Shown here one piece after another: positions 1-6,799 of a stretch of DNA of 20,254 bases. The position numbers and the translations under genes are program-made. Within the stretch, counting starts at the first letter, position 1. Every line of letters begins with the position of its first letter. The DNA is from an uncultured Campylobacter sp. (GTDB lineage: Bacteria; Campylobacterota; Campylobacteria; Campylobacterales; Campylobacteraceae), in assembly GCF_938045405.1 (NCBI RefSeq), contig NZ_CALIMW010000259.1, positions 1 through 20,254 of the forward strand, read 5' to 3'. The notes beneath the pieces are model-generated. The model ran no database searches. It worked only from the letters and a program-made list of their open reading frames with translations, and was not told the DNA's origin.

Positions 1-2
1 GC

Positions 3-83
3 GTGGCATGCGTGCTGGCGCCGTTTTTAGTGAAATTTCTAACCGGCGCGGTAAACAATTTCGTCTTTTTAAGCGGGTATTGA
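3..83 (+). CDS. Possible C-terminal end of a membrane protein, cut by the window start
   Basis: A frame open from the window edge gives 26 codons ending in TGA at 81-83. The peptide is hydrophobic (for example LAPFLVKFL and FVFLSGY), as expected for the last membrane segment of an integral membrane protein. The frame starting at position 2 is also open, to TAA at 86-88, but its peptide is basic and unremarkable. I cannot name a family from so little sequence, and either frame may be chance. Confidence 0.35.
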   Translation: MACVLAPFLVKFLTGAVNNFVFLSGY

Positions 84-137
84 GCTAAAATTTTAAGTGC
101 GAATTGAACCCATCGCGCTTTGCCAACAAGGAGAGAT

Positions 138-740
138 ATGTTTTTGGGCGAGCTAAGTGCTGACGGCTACGGTTTTGCGCTGCTTGATGTGCGCGATTTG
201 AGTGAGTTTTTAAAGGAGCGAAAATGCAGAGCAAAAAAGCTTCTAAGCTACTGGGACGCGCACAAGCAGCTGTTTTATGACGCCGTAAAGGGCGCTAAAG
301 CTTTACCCTTCTATCCGCTTAAGGTGCGCAGCTACGGCATATTTGTTTGCGCGGACGAGGAGTTTGCGCCGTCTGCGGGCTACGAAGTAGCTTTCAAGCG
401 CGATAGGCTGTATTTCGCCCCGCAAAGCGACTCCGCGATCCTAGCGAGCTTCGATGCTTTGCAGCATAGTTTCGATAAGCTAAAAAGCGACGAACTCGAG
501 TTAGGCTATGAGTGCCAAAGCGGCGCTGCGGGCAAGATGCGAAAATTTAATTCCACGCTCAAACTTGGCTTGCAAAGCGGCACTTACGAGCTTTGCGTCG
601 TTGGGCTAAAAAACAGCTCGCAGCACTTCGAGAAATATGGCTACGCCTTTATTTTCAAGCGTAACGCAAGCGCGGAAAATCAAAATTTTGATAGGCTTGA
701 TAACGATAAATTTAGCTTTGATATTTGCGAAGGTGATTAA
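138..740 (+). CDS. Hypothetical protein, 200 residues
   Basis: I do not recognise the family. The start is ATG 138 because a strong Shine-Dalgarno AAGGAGA (128-134) sits just upstream; an in-frame TTG at 120 lies before that site. The product is soluble-looking, with no signal peptide or membrane segment. It is rich in aromatic residues and Lys/Asp/Glu, with a Cys near residue 72 and several beta-like stretches (YELCVVGL, YGYAFIFKR). The protein ends in an acidic tail. The gene stands alone, converging on miaA. Base composition matches its neighbours, so there is no sign of recent transfer. Existence as a gene is well supported by the ribosome site and length; function is unknown. Confidence 0.75.
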   Translation: MFLGELSADGYGFALLDVRDLSEFLKERKCRAKKLLSYWDAHKQLFYDAVKGAKALPFYPLKVRSYGIFVCADEEFAPSAGYEVAFKRDRLYFAPQSDSAILASFDALQHSFDKLKSDELELGYECQSGAAGKMRKFNSTLKLGLQSGTYELCVVGLKNSSQHFEKYGYAFIFKRNASAENQNFDRLDNDKFSFDICEGD

Positions 741-811
741 ATTTAACCTGAGCTTCGCGCCGCACGAGATCTCGGCGCGACCCGCGAAATTTTAAAGATG
801 CGACCGGCGCG

Positions 812-835
812 GTAAAATTTAAATCTAAATTTTAC
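812..835. other. Perfect AT-rich inverted repeat between convergent genes
   Basis: A 10-bp perfect stem (GTAAAATTTA at 812-821 with TAAATTTTAC at 826-835) encloses the loop AATC. It lies between the convergent hypothetical gene and miaA, where a shared terminator would be useful. No clean T-tract follows at once on either strand; TTTTTT appears only at 849-854 on the plus strand. A weak bidirectional terminator is possible, but AAATTT is itself palindromic and makes such hairpins often in this genome. Confidence 0.35.
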
Positions 836-888
836 TTCCTTGTCCCACTTTTTTCTAGCAAGCGCACAAATTTTGATAAATTTCGATT

Positions 889-1794
889 TTAAATCTCGCG
901 GCGAAGGAGCTTTAAAATTTCACGCTCCAGCTCTTGCGGCGGCGCCGAAATTTTATCCGCGAACTGCGAGCGGTTGAAGGTGCGTTGGCGCTTTGCAAGC
1001 TGTATCGTGTGCAGGCTTACGAGCTGCTCGCACTGCGCCCGCGAGATCTGTCTGCGCAAAAGCTGCCCGCACTCCTTTAGCCCGATGCAGCCTAATGCCC
1101 TACATTCCGCGCCGTAGCGAGCGAATAAAAACTCCGCCTCCTCTAAAAGCCCGCGCTCAAACATCGCCTTCGTGCGCGCTTCGATGCGCTGCGTAAGCCA
1201 CTGCTTAGGCGCGTCGATCTCAAAAATTTTAATATCCGAAATCACGGGCGGAGCGGTTTTTTCGCGCAGAAATTTACTCGGCGCTTCGCCGCAAAATTTA
1301 TAGATGCTTAGCCATTTTTTTAACCGAAAGCTGTCCGACGCGCTAAATTTTGCGGCAAATTCCGGATCGATCCGCTGCGCTAGGACGTAAATTTCATCGT
1401 TTGAAATTTCGCTTTTAAAATCGGGAACCTTCGGTGCCAGCCCGCTTAGCATAGCTTTGAGATAAAACCCGCTGCCGCCCGTGATTATCAAAGGCACGCC
1501 GCTACGCCCTGCAAAAGCCCGCGCGGCTGCATATTCTTTAATAAACTCGCCGACGCTGAAGTATTCGTTTGGGTAGATTAAATTTACGCCGAAGTGCTTG
1601 ATCTCGCGTAGCTGCTCCTCGCTTGGCTTGGCGCTTGCGATATTGATCTGCCGGTAAATGCAGAGCGAATCAAGGCTCAAAATCACGGCGTCCATCTCGC
1701 GCGCGATACTTAGCGCAAGATCGCTTTTGCCGCTTGCTGTGGTGCCGATGATCGCGATCTGCGGGCTTGCGTGCGAGTTTTGATTCTGGTTCAA
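889..1794 (-). CDS. miaA: tRNA dimethylallyltransferase MiaA
   Basis: MiaA transfers a dimethylallyl group from DMAPP to N6 of A37 in tRNAs reading UNN codons, the first step toward ms2i6A. The protein shows the P-loop GTTASGKS (residues 17-24 with the start chosen here), the substrate-binding DS..IYR..NIASAKPS segment, and TGGSGFYLKAM. The C-terminal half is helical and basic, ending in QLAKRQRTFNR. Length is about 301 residues, normal for the family. I chose TTG at 1794 because AAAGGA lies six bases upstream (1801-1806). The more upstream TTG at 1824 would sit at or before the transcription start predicted from the TATAAT at 1825-1830. The gene is transcribed away from the prenyltransferase gene. 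Confidence 0.93.
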   Translation of the reverse strand: MNQNQNSHASPQIAIIGTTASGKSDLALSIAREMDAVILSLDSLCIYRQINIASAKPSEEQLREIKHFGVNLIYPNEYFSVGEFIKEYAAARAFAGRSGVPLIITGGSGFYLKAMLSGLAPKVPDFKSEISNDEIYVLAQRIDPEFAAKFSASDSFRLKKWLSIYKFCGEAPSKFLREKTAPPVISDIKIFEIDAPKQWLTQRIEARTKAMFERGLLEEAEFLFARYGAECRALGCIGLKECGQLLRRQISRAQCEQLVSLHTIQLAKRQRTFNRSQFADKISAPPQELEREILKLLRREI

Positions 1795-1824
1795 GGCGTT
1801 TCCTTTCGTAAATTTTTCGTTCAA

Positions 1825-1830
1825 ATTATA
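1825..1830 (-). promoter_or_regulatory. -10 box of miaA
   Basis: The minus strand reads TATAAT here. A start about seven bases downstream would leave a short leader of about 25 bases before the AAAGGA/TTG start of miaA at 1794. Campylobacter sigma-70 promoters depend mainly on the -10 box and often lack a recognisable -35. Confidence 0.6.
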
Positions 1831-1862
1831 TCAAATTTAGAGCTATTCTTACTTTTTTTTGA

Positions 1863-1868
1863 TACAAT
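1863..1868 (+). promoter_or_regulatory. -10 box of the UbiA-family gene
   Basis: TACAAT follows a run of eight T residues (1853-1860), typical of Campylobacter sigma-70 promoters, which have a T-rich stretch rather than a -35. The site faces the miaA -10 box about 35 bases away, so the two promoters share one short divergent region. Confidence 0.6.
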
Positions 1869-1890
1869 GGTGCCCAAAATAAGGGGCAAA

Positions 1891-2760
1891 ATGGCTAAAT
1901 TTAAAGAAATTTTATCCGATATCAACGAATTAATAGTTTTTAAACACTCGGTTTTCGCGCTACCGTTTATCTTTACGGCGATGATTACTGCAAGCAAGCT
2001 GCAAAACGGCTCGGTATGGTTCGGCTGGAAATTGCTTTTTTTGGGAATTTTATGCGCGGTGAGCGCCAGAAGCTTCGCAATGGCGCTAAATCGCTACTTG
2101 GACGAGGACATCGACCGCGCCAATCCGCGCTGCGCTTCGCGCCCCAGCGTGGACGGACGGATCGAGCGCGGGAATTTGCTGCTTTTTATCATCGCAAATG
2201 CAGTGGTTTTCATAGCGGCTTCGGCGCTTATAAATTCTTTGGCGCTTAAGCTTTCGGTGCCGATTTTAGCGGCACTGGGCGGGTATTCGTATTTTAAGCG
2301 CTTTAGCGAGACCGCGCATTTGATGCTCGGCTTTTGCTTAGGGCTTGCGCCGATTGCCGGAGCGATCGCCGTTAGCGGAGGAATTCCGCTGTGGTCGGTG
2401 CTGCTATGCTTTGGAGTAGTATTTTGGGTAGGCGGCTTTGATGTGCTGTATTCCCTTCAAGATATGGAATTTGACCGCACGGCTGGGCTTTACAGCATCC
2501 CTGCGCTTTACGGCAAGGAAGCTTCGATGTTTATCTCTAAAATTTTTCACGCCGTAGCAGTGCTTTTTTGGCTGCTGTTTTGCGCGGCGGCAAATTTAGG
2601 CTTTTTCGCCTATCTTGGTGTGGCTGCGTGCGCGGCGATCCTATACTTCGAGCATAAGATCGTGCAGAAAGATTTTAGCAAGATTGATCGCGCGTTTTTC
2701 ACACTCAACGGCTACTTGGGCATCGCCTTTTTTGCTTTTGTTTTTGTAAATTTATTTTAA
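1891..2760 (+). CDS. ubiA: UbiA-family prenyltransferase (4-hydroxybenzoate-type, probably menaquinone synthesis)
   Basis: This integral membrane enzyme attaches a polyprenyl chain to an aromatic acid. Both metal-diphosphate motifs of the UbiA superfamily are present: N67-R-Y-L-D71-E-D-I-D75 and D191-M-E-F-D195 in YSLQDMEFDRTAGLYSIP. About eight or nine hydrophobic segments span the 289 residues, the usual length. ATG 1891 is chosen for AAGGGG at 1881-1886; an in-frame upstream ATG at 1870 lacks such a site. Campylobacter makes menaquinone by the futalosine route and lacks ubiquinone, so the likely role is the prenylation step there (MqnP-like) rather than ubiquinone synthesis. That last assignment is inference. 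Confidence 0.9.
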   Translation: MAKFKEILSDINELIVFKHSVFALPFIFTAMITASKLQNGSVWFGWKLLFLGILCAVSARSFAMALNRYLDEDIDRANPRCASRPSVDGRIERGNLLLFIIANAVVFIAASALINSLALKLSVPILAALGGYSYFKRFSETAHLMLGFCLGLAPIAGAIAVSGGIPLWSVLLCFGVVFWVGGFDVLYSLQDMEFDRTAGLYSIPALYGKEASMFISKIFHAVAVLFWLLFCAAANLGFFAYLGVAACAAILYFEHKIVQKDFSKIDRAFFTLNGYLGIAFFAFVFVNLF

Positions 2761-2769
2761 GGAACCCCT

Positions 2770-3129
2770 ATGGATCTTAACACTATCATCATTTTAGGAC
2801 TTTGCGTCGTTATATTTTTGATGTTTTTCGTCATATATTTTAAGGATAAGCAAGCGGATAAAAAATTCGAACGCTTCGATCAGGTGCTGACTGACGCTAT
2901 GCAGGAAAATTATCTGCTTAAAAAGAAGGTCGAGGAGCTAAAAGAGATGATCGATTCGGGCGGTAAAGTCGCTCCCAATATCGATATAAACGCGATTGCC
3001 GACGTAATCGACGAGACGATAGAACAGAGGCTAGATGTAGTGCCTACAATGATCGACGAGCGGGTAGAAAAGCAGATCAGACCGCTACTAGATCAGCTTA
3101 AAGAGTTAATCGGCTCGGTAAGAAAATAA
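2770..3129 (+). CDS. Single-TM protein with coiled-coil cytoplasmic tail
   Basis: The 119-residue product has one N-terminal membrane segment (about residues 5-23, TIIILGLCVVIFLMFFVIYF). A charged, heptad-rich region follows (residues 28-65, for example NYLLKKKVEELKEMI). A second helical stretch (residues 75-119) ends in QLKELIGSVRK. I do not know its function. Its position between the prenyltransferase gene and moaA is the same as that of a small hypothetical gene in C. jejuni. It starts nine bases after the prenyltransferase stop with AAGGA (2759-2763) ahead of ATG 2770, so it is probably co-transcribed and its Shine-Dalgarno overlaps the upstream stop. A membrane-anchored scaffold or oligomerising protein is a reasonable guess only. 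Confidence 0.85.
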   Translation: MDLNTIIILGLCVVIFLMFFVIYFKDKQADKKFERFDQVLTDAMQENYLLKKKVEELKEMIDSGGKVAPNIDINAIADVIDETIEQRLDVVPTMIDERVEKQIRPLLDQLKELIGSVRK

Positions 3130-3176
3130 CGAGAGCAATATAAAAATAAAATTTTGCAAAATCGCTTTGTTTTTTA

Positions 3177-3182
3177 TATAAT
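3177..3182 (+). promoter_or_regulatory. -10 box of the moaA-queE-queD operon
   Basis: A perfect TATAAT follows a run of T residues (3169-3175) in an AT-rich gap. It lies 28 bases upstream of the moaA ATG, leaving a leader of about 20 bases that includes the TTAAGG ribosome site. Confidence 0.75.
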
Positions 3183-3209
3183 CGCCGCAAATTGATATTA
3201 AGGCAAAAT

Positions 3210-4175
3210 ATGCTAATTGATAAATTTGGACGAACGATCGATTATTTGCGCATTTCAGTTACGCAGCGGTGTAATTTCAGATGCAGATATTGCATGCCGA
3301 GTACGCCGTTTAATTGGGTGCCGCGAGAGAATATTTTAAGCTTTGAGGAGATGTTTTTATTCGTCAAAGTTGCGATCGACGGCGGCGTGAAAAAGATCCG
3401 TATCACCGGCGGCGAACCGCTGGTGCGAAAGGGAATTGAGGATTTTATAAAGATGATCGCGGATTACGCTCCGGGTATCGATCTTGCGCTTACCACCAAC
3501 GGATATTATCTCAAAAACTACGCACGCGCCCTGAAAAACGCCGGGCTAAAGCGCATCAATATGTCGCTTGACTCGTTGCGCCCGGAGCGAGCTAAATTTA
3601 TAGCTCAGCGCGGCGTGCTTTATAACGTCCTAGAAGGCCTTGACGCTGCGCTTGAAGCGGGACTAAAGGTTAAGCTAAACACCGTCGCGCTAAAAGGCAT
3701 CAACGACGACGAGCTTATTTATTTGCTGGAATTTGCCCGCGAAAAGGATTGCCAGATCCGCTTTATAGAATTTATGGAAAACACCCATGCCGGCGATCTT
3801 ACAGGCTTAAAATCGAGTGAAATTTTAGATATTTTAAGGCGTAAATTTATCTTTACCGCTCTGCCGAAATCGCAGAGCTCACCCGCGTCGCTTTACGCGC
3901 TTGGGGACGGCTACACCTTCGGTATCATCGATCCGCACAAGCACGATTTTTGCGAGAGTTGCAACCGCATCAGACTAAGCGCCGAGGGGCTTTTGATCCC
4001 GTGTCTTTACTTCGAGGACGCACTAAGTATCAAAAAGGCGGTCAAAGAGGGCGACATCGCCGCAGCCGCCAAAATTTTGGCTAAAATTTTAGCGAATAAG
4101 CCCGAAAAAAATCGCTGGCAAACGGACGCTTCGAATGAAATTTCAAGCCGCGCATTTTACGAGACGGGCGGATGA
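3210..4175 (+). CDS. moaA: GTP 3',8-cyclase MoaA
   Basis: This radical SAM enzyme converts GTP to 3',8-cyclo-7,8-dihydro-GTP, the first step of molybdenum cofactor synthesis. The SAM-cluster cysteines are C21, C25 and C28 (CNFRCRYC), followed by the TGGEPL motif. The substrate-side cluster is C248-x2-C251-x13-C265. The protein ends in the conserved GlyGly dipeptide (ETGG), needed for activity in known MoaA. At 321 residues it is a standard length. ATG 3210 follows TTAAGG (3198-3203); the upstream TTG at 3192 precedes this site and is unlikely. The stop overlaps the queE start (ATGA at 4172-4175), so translation is probably coupled. Campylobacter needs this cofactor for formate dehydrogenase and nitrate reductase. 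Confidence 0.96.
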   Translation: MLIDKFGRTIDYLRISVTQRCNFRCRYCMPSTPFNWVPRENILSFEEMFLFVKVAIDGGVKKIRITGGEPLVRKGIEDFIKMIADYAPGIDLALTTNGYYLKNYARALKNAGLKRINMSLDSLRPERAKFIAQRGVLYNVLEGLDAALEAGLKVKLNTVALKGINDDELIYLLEFAREKDCQIRFIEFMENTHAGDLTGLKSSEILDILRRKFIFTALPKSQSSPASLYALGDGYTFGIIDPHKHDFCESCNRIRLSAEGLLIPCLYFEDALSIKKAVKEGDIAAAAKILAKILANKPEKNRWQTDASNEISSRAFYETGG

Positions 4176-5137
4176 GGCTCGTAGAGAGCTTTTTAAGTAT
4201 CCAAGGCGAGGGCAAATACGCGGGCAGGCTCGCGTTTTTCTTTCGCTTTGCGGGCTGTAATCTGCGCTGCGAGGGCTTCGGTGGCAAGCGCGTTTCGCCA
4301 AAGACCGGCGAGATCTTGCGCGGTTGCGATACGATCCGCGCGGTTTTTACAAACCACTTCGAGCACGAAGAAATTTTAAATCTAGCGCAGCTTTTGAATA
4401 AAATTCCAAATTTATCCGATCTCTCTTACTCCGCACCTGCGTGCCCTGCGCCGGGTTTTTGCGCCGCCGAGTCTTTTTCTGAAAGCGATACGTTAAATTC
4501 TGTTGCTGTGCAAACATCTCCTCGTCCAAACGGTAGCGCAGAAAAATCTTTAAATTTAACGAGCGAAAATTCTTTAAATTTCGCAGTGCAAAATTCTTTA
4601 AATTTAAATCCGCAAAGCTCCGCATCACCGCAGAGCACTAAGCTTTATCAAAAGCCGATCGTCGTTATCACCGGCGGCGAGCCGCTGCTGCACTATAAAG
4701 AGGCGCTATTTTACGAGTTCGTCTGCGAGCTGCTCACACGCGGATACGAAGTGCACTTCGAAACCAACGGCACGATTTTCGTGGATTTTGAAAAATTCCC
4801 CGCCTACGAAAACTGCGTTTTTGCGATCTCGCCCAAGCTCTCAAACTCCGCCGAGCCGCGCGAACGCAGGTTAAACTTCGCCGCGCTACGAAATTTAAAG
4901 CAAAACGCAAAAGATAGCTTTTACAAGTTCGTCATCTCGCCCGAGTTTGACGCGCAGCCCGAGATCAGAGAAATTTTAGCGGCGTGCGAGAGCGAGGTTT
5001 ATTGTATGCCGCGCGGCGCGGATCGTCGCGAGCTGGAAAGCGGCGCGCAATTTTGCGTGGATTTTTGCCTAAAAAACGGCTATAATTACTCCGATCGCCT
5101 GCACATTAGAATTTGGGGCGAGAAGGACGGGGTATGA
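4172..5137 (+). CDS. queE: 7-carboxy-7-deazaguanine synthase QueE, with a low-complexity insert
   Basis: QueE is a radical SAM enzyme that makes 7-carboxy-7-deazaguanine from 6-carboxytetrahydropterin on the way to preQ0 and queuosine. The N-terminus has the SIQGEG motif. Cluster cysteines appear to be C29, C33 and C52, spaced C-x3-C-x18-C with GCDT at the last one, unlike the compact CxxxCxxC of most radical SAM enzymes. ITGGEPLLH lies near residues 165-173. At 321 residues it is long for the family (usually about 210-250). The excess is a Ser/Asn-rich insert, roughly residues 85-150, between the cluster domain and TGGEP. The gene overlaps moaA by ATGA and queD by ATGA. The enzyme call is supported by the neighbouring queD. 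Confidence 0.9.
   Translation: MRLVESFLSIQGEGKYAGRLAFFFRFAGCNLRCEGFGGKRVSPKTGEILRGCDTIRAVFTNHFEHEEILNLAQLLNKIPNLSDLSYSAPACPAPGFCAAESFSESDTLNSVAVQTSPRPNGSAEKSLNLTSENSLNFAVQNSLNLNPQSSASPQSTKLYQKPIVVITGGEPLLHYKEALFYEFVCELLTRGYEVHFETNGTIFVDFEKFPAYENCVFAISPKLSNSAEPRERRLNFAALRNLKQNAKDSFYKFVISPEFDAQPEIREILAACESEVYCMPRGADRRELESGAQFCVDFCLKNGYNYSDRLHIRIWGEKDGV
4495..4605 (+). repeat. In-frame RAATTY array with 24-bp repeats inside queE
   Basis: Six RAATTY hexamers start at 4495, 4552, 4567, 4576, 4591 and 4600. The unit TCTTTAAATTT recurs at 4547, 4571 and 4595, exactly 24 bases apart. It encodes eight-residue repeats of the pattern (E/Q)(K/N)SLN(L/F)xx. Every gap is a multiple of three, so each hexamer reads xxR AAT TYx and gives Asn followed by Ser, Leu or Phe. 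Confidence 0.8.
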
Positions 5138-5715
5138 TAATCAGGAAATTATACGAATTCGAAAACGCTCACATCGTGCGCCTGTGCGGCTCGAAGCGGT
5201 GTCGCACGAGCATCCACGGCCACTCCTACAGATGCGAAATTTTGCTTAGCTCAAATTTTTTGGATGAAGCGGGGATGGTTTATGACTTTGGCTACATGAA
5301 GCTCGGTATCCGCGAGCTTATCGATAGTTTTGACCACGCCGTGACGATCTACGCGCGCGACGATGCGGGCTATGTCGCAGATCTTAAAAAACACAGCGCG
5401 CGCTGGGTGCAGATACCGCTAAATCCGAGCGCAGAGCAGTTTTGTAGAATTTTTTTCGTTCTAATTGACCGACTTTTGAGCTTGACTCAGATGCAAAACG
5501 GCGAGCGCGAAGTAAAACTTCACAGCGTCATAGTGCACGAAACGACCACCGGCTACGCGCAGTGCTTCCGCGAGGACGCCTACAACGCGCAGATGGGCGA
5601 GATCGCGCTGGAAGAGATAGAATTCTCGCCGGCCGTGCGCGAGGAGTGGAGGCAGCCGGAGCTTTGGCAAAAGCTACTGCGCGGCGAAAAAATCATCTAT
5701 CCAAAGGATTGCTGA
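5134..5715 (+). CDS. queD: 6-carboxytetrahydropterin synthase QueD family
   Basis: QueD converts dihydroneopterin triphosphate to 6-carboxy-5,6,7,8-tetrahydropterin, the substrate of QueE encoded just upstream. The zinc ligands expected for the PTPS/QueD fold are H13 and the H28-G-H30 pair. C23 sits where the catalytic Cys of QueD lies (K-x-C-x4-HGH). The DFGYMK strand-helix, the DH pair in SFDHAVT and the Glu in VHETTTGYA complete the active site. At 193 residues it is longer than classical QueD (about 120-140), with an added linker around residues 75-125 and a C-terminal tail. ATG 5134 overlaps the queE stop. Other members of the fold make pyruvoyl-tetrahydropterin, but the queE linkage favours queuosine. 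Confidence 0.9.
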   Translation: MIIRKLYEFENAHIVRLCGSKRCRTSIHGHSYRCEILLSSNFLDEAGMVYDFGYMKLGIRELIDSFDHAVTIYARDDAGYVADLKKHSARWVQIPLNPSAEQFCRIFFVLIDRLLSLTQMQNGEREVKLHSVIVHETTTGYAQCFREDAYNAQMGEIALEEIEFSPAVREEWRQPELWQKLLRGEKIIYPKDC

Positions 5716-5936
5716 TGAGAAATTTCTTTAAATTTGGCGCGGGATTTGTGCGCGTTTTTGCCACATGCGCGATCTTTGCCTGCGCGCTTGCTTTGAGCGG
5801 CTGCGACGATGAGAAAAAGAACGCCTTGCAAAAGCCGCCGGTAGATAGCGAGGTGCCGAAGGACGTGCCTATCGCGCCTAGCGAGCCCAAAGTCGATATA
5901 AACGCCGATATGCCGCCGCTTCCGGTGACCGAATAG
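5715..5936 (+). CDS. Small lipoprotein, 73 residues
   Basis: The start codon ATG 5715 shares one base with the queD stop (TGATG), and AAAGGAT lies at 5703-5709 inside queD. A long signal peptide (residues 1-29, with FVRVFATCAIFACALAL) ends in the lipobox LSGC with Cys30. The mature part is only about 44 residues, acidic and proline-rich (EPKVDINADMPPLP), with no fold I recognise. Asp follows the lipidated Cys (CDDEKK). In E. coli that residue retains lipoproteins in the inner membrane, but whether Campylobacter follows that rule is not established. C. jejuni has a lipoprotein gene at this position. Function is unknown. Confidence 0.8.
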   Translation: MRNFFKFGAGFVRVFATCAIFACALALSGCDDEKKNALQKPPVDSEVPKDVPIAPSEPKVDINADMPPLPVTE

Positions 5937-6313
5937 GACGGAGCGTTGAAAAATCAGCGGCTAAATTTGAAAATTTTTAAAATTTGCATAGTTCGTATGC
6001 GGCGTGCGAGCGCGATTTTGGCGCCATTTTTGCCCGTGCGATCTACGCAGAGAAATTTTAAATTTCATAAAGCTCTATCCGCAAAATTTCATTCTTGGCG
6101 CGAGATACACTGCGCCAAATCGCGATTAGAAGGCAATGGGGTAAAATTTAACGCAATAAATATCTGCGACCGCTTTGAAAGGTTTTTAAAATTTCAAAGG
6201 CGCGGAACAGGTCTGTCTTATCTCGCGCCGAAAAAATTTGCGTTGAAATTCGGTCGTTTCGGCTCTAGCCGCGCAAAATTTTATCCTGCAAATTTAACCC
6301 TCCGGCGGAAGTA
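5937..6313 (+). other. Gene-free gap rich in AAATTT
   Basis: No convincing gene is present. The only long frame (TTG 5946 to 6314) encodes a very basic, Phe/Lys/Arg-rich peptide without domain character, as expected from translating AAATTT-rich spacer. Eleven AAATTT hexamers fall between 5941 and 6300, about one per 33 bases. I see no clear terminator or TATAAT box here, so the 4-TM gene downstream may be read through from the queD operon. Confidence 0.6.
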
Positions 6314-6799
6314 ATGGATTATCTGTATCAAAGCGCCCTGGGTTTTCATAAATTTTTCGCGCTAGCTGCGGCGATTTTAACGATAATTTATCTGATCTTT
6401 ACCCAGCTTAAGATCGATGCCGCGGCAGCGGAATTTCGCCATCGCAGTGAGGCTTTAAATTTCGCCGCTTCCGCGCCACAAGCTGAAAATTTAAAGCAAA
6501 AGAGCAGATCTGGGCTTAGATTTCTTAGGCGCATCAGGCTGTTTTTGCCGATCTATTATTCGTGCATCGCGGCGCTGATAATTAGCGGAAGCGTGATGCT
6601 GCCGGTGCTGCGCTTTGATCTGAGCTTTAAAATTTACTTTATGGCGGTCGGATCGCTAGCGATGATCGCGCTTAGCGTGGTATCGTACAAACGGCTGAAA
6701 ATAGCGTATCTAAGTCAGAACTTTGCGCCGTATCAGCGCAAAATGCGGGTAATTTTGGGGCTAAACTTAGCGATAATTTTGATAGCGAGTGTTATTTGA
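6314..6799 (+). CDS. Four-TM integral membrane protein
   Basis: The 161-residue product has predicted membrane segments near residues 13-31, 76-98, 106-124 and 145-161. A 45-residue loop lies between the first and second. That loop is Ala/Asn/Lys-rich (ALNF and AENL at 47-60) and carries two AAATTT hexamers in the same codon phase as the larger inserts in queE and the RND gene. I do not recognise a family. ATG 6314 has GCGGAAG (6305-6311) just upstream, a close but usable ribosome site. The stop overlaps the rsmE start by one base (TGATG), so the two are probably translated together. The same neighbour pair occurs in C. jejuni. Confidence 0.82.
   Translation: MDYLYQSALGFHKFFALAAAILTIIYLIFTQLKIDAAAAEFRHRSEALNFAASAPQAENLKQKSRSGLRFLRRIRLFLPIYYSCIAALIISGSVMLPVLRFDLSFKIYFMAVGSLAMIALSVVSYKRLKIAYLSQNFAPYQRKMRVILGLNLAIILIASVI

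Noticed and set aside
4547..4605. 24-bp repeats as a CRISPR array
   Set aside because: Only three degenerate units, no unique spacers and no cas genes; the repeats are coding.
4347..4638. Two minus-strand frames across the queE insert
   Set aside because: They arise from the palindromic AAATTT repeats, which are open in several frames; the plus-strand queE frame continues unbroken into TGGEP.
4400..4650. QueE insert as a sign of frameshift or gene fusion
   Set aside because: The frame and conserved blocks on both sides are intact, and all repeat spacings are multiples of three, so it is an in-frame insert.
5946..6314. 122-codon plus-strand frame beginning TTG
   Set aside because: The peptide is basic and Phe/Lys-rich as produced by AAATTT-rich spacer, with no domain, and its end overlaps the well-supported 4-TM gene start.
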